Positions 63,592 to 64,000 of a stretch of DNA of 64,000 nt are shown one piece after another (the stretch's first letter is position 1; each line of letters starts with the position of its first letter). Location: assembly GCF_023554995.1 (NCBI RefSeq), contig NZ_JAMJPK010000001.1, forward strand, positions 1 to 64,000, in the 5' to 3' direction. This stretch comes from Halomonas gemina. Its GTDB lineage: Bacteria; Pseudomonadota; Gammaproteobacteria; Pseudomonadales; Halomonadaceae. Made by a program: the position numbers and the translations under genes. Under the pieces are notes generated by a model. That model was given only the letters and a program-made list of their open reading frames with translations. It searched no databases and was not told the DNA's origin.

Positions 63592-64000
63592 TTACCTGTC
63601 GAGCCAGGCGTCCTTGAAGCCGTCATTGACGCCCACGCCCGAGGTCACCAGGTTCTTGACGTCGCAGCGATAGATGGTCGGGAAGCCGAGCTCCAGCAGC
63701 CAGCCCACCGGCACGTCCTCCTGGAGGATCTCCTGGACCTCGTGGTAGAGCGCCTCGCGCTCCTCATCCGGAAAGGCCGTCGCGGCCTGGTCGAACAGTT
63801 CGTCGACCCGCTCGTTCTCGTAGCCCTCGACGTTGTTCCAGGGCGATCCCTTCTCGATGTTGCTGGAGAGGTAGGTGCGCGAGATGCCCAGCGCCGGGTC
63901 GCCATATTGATAGAGGTAGGTGAAGGCGAGGTCATAGTCCCAGTCGCCGAGGCGCTGGTTCCAGCCGCCCACGTCGGTGGCCTCGGTGCGCACGTTGATG
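63592..64000 (-). CDS. peptide-type ABC transporter substrate-binding protein, 5'-partial
   Basis: The last ~135 residues of a family 5 solute-binding protein (DYDLAFTYLYQYGDPALGIS; SSNIEKGSPWNNVEGYENER; EVQEILQEDVPVGWLLELGF). The rest, including the signal peptide, lies beyond 64000. Seventy-two bases precede the DppB-like gene. The SBP would define specificity, but only its C-terminus is visible. Confidence 0.88.
   Translation of the reverse strand, partial: INVRTEATDVGGWNQRLGDWDYDLAFTYLYQYGDPALGISRTYLSSNIEKGSPWNNVEGYENERVDELFDQAATAFPDEEREALYHEVQEILQEDVPVGWLLELGFPTIYRCDVKNLVTSGVGVNDGFKDAWLDR

Overview
The window looks like chromosome of a halophilic or halotolerant gammaproteobacterium, most likely a Halomonas-type member of the Halomonadaceae. 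This is inferred from the high GC content, tightly packed operons with ATGA/GTGA overlaps, a six-gene Mrp Na+/H+ antiporter with fused A and B subunits, a complete leucine/isovalerate (liu) operon, tungstate uptake, a sigma-54/AcoR-type catabolic unit and REP-like palindromes. No rRNA, tRNA or CRISPR array was seen.

Layout. 1-3.3 kb: end of a molybdenum formate dehydrogenase, a methylenetetrahydrofolate reductase and a glutathione S-transferase (one-carbon metabolism), facing a GcvA-like LysR gene. 4.4-9.7 kb: a 5'-destroyed CIA30 gene, a REP-like palindrome, an OsmC-YcaO fusion, and an orphan helical-repeat protein divergent from a truncated haemoglobin. 9.9-15 kb: an RND efflux adaptor/pump pair and a DMT exporter. 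15-16.4 kb: a monooxygenase gene killed by one TAG, a LysE remnant and an Asp/Glu racemase. 16.5-19.5 kb: a decayed integron, with intI wreckage facing away from three single-gene cassettes (DUF3147-type membrane protein, ion channel, membrane-anchored orphan), each followed by an attC-like site, closed by a strong terminator. 19.5-26.6 kb: the liu operon with a LiuR-like operator.

26.6-34.1 kb: SbtA-type bicarbonate permease with a divergent LysR regulator, a squalene/phytoene synthase plus IPP isomerase pair, and tupABC with a divergent regulator behind three tandem 14-bp repeats. 34.1-35.9 kb: gene-poor, with a small secreted protein and three truncated gene fragments. 36-43 kb: the Mrp operon, split between mrpE and mrpF by a TnpB-only IS200/IS605-type element lying antisense. 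43.4-46.4 kb: GntP-type permease, patatin-like hydrolase and two coupled tiny membrane proteins.

46.5-56.1 kb is the most coherent unit. An AcoR-like sigma-54 activator is divergent from a Tat-signal gluconate-dehydrogenase-subunit-3-like protein, a GMC flavoprotein, acetoin/pyruvate-dehydrogenase-type E1 alpha and beta, an E2 split into a 78-residue lipoyl protein and a separate acyltransferase, and a lipoate ligase-like protein. Matching sigma-54 promoters and the same upstream repeats (CTGTAACG, CGACTGTAAT) lie before this operon and before a secreted VOC protein 7 kb away, suggesting one regulon. 56-64 kb: HisC-like aminotransferase, GNAT, DMT exporter, FAD-linked oxidase and a Dpp/Opp-type ABC transporter whose binding protein runs off the window.
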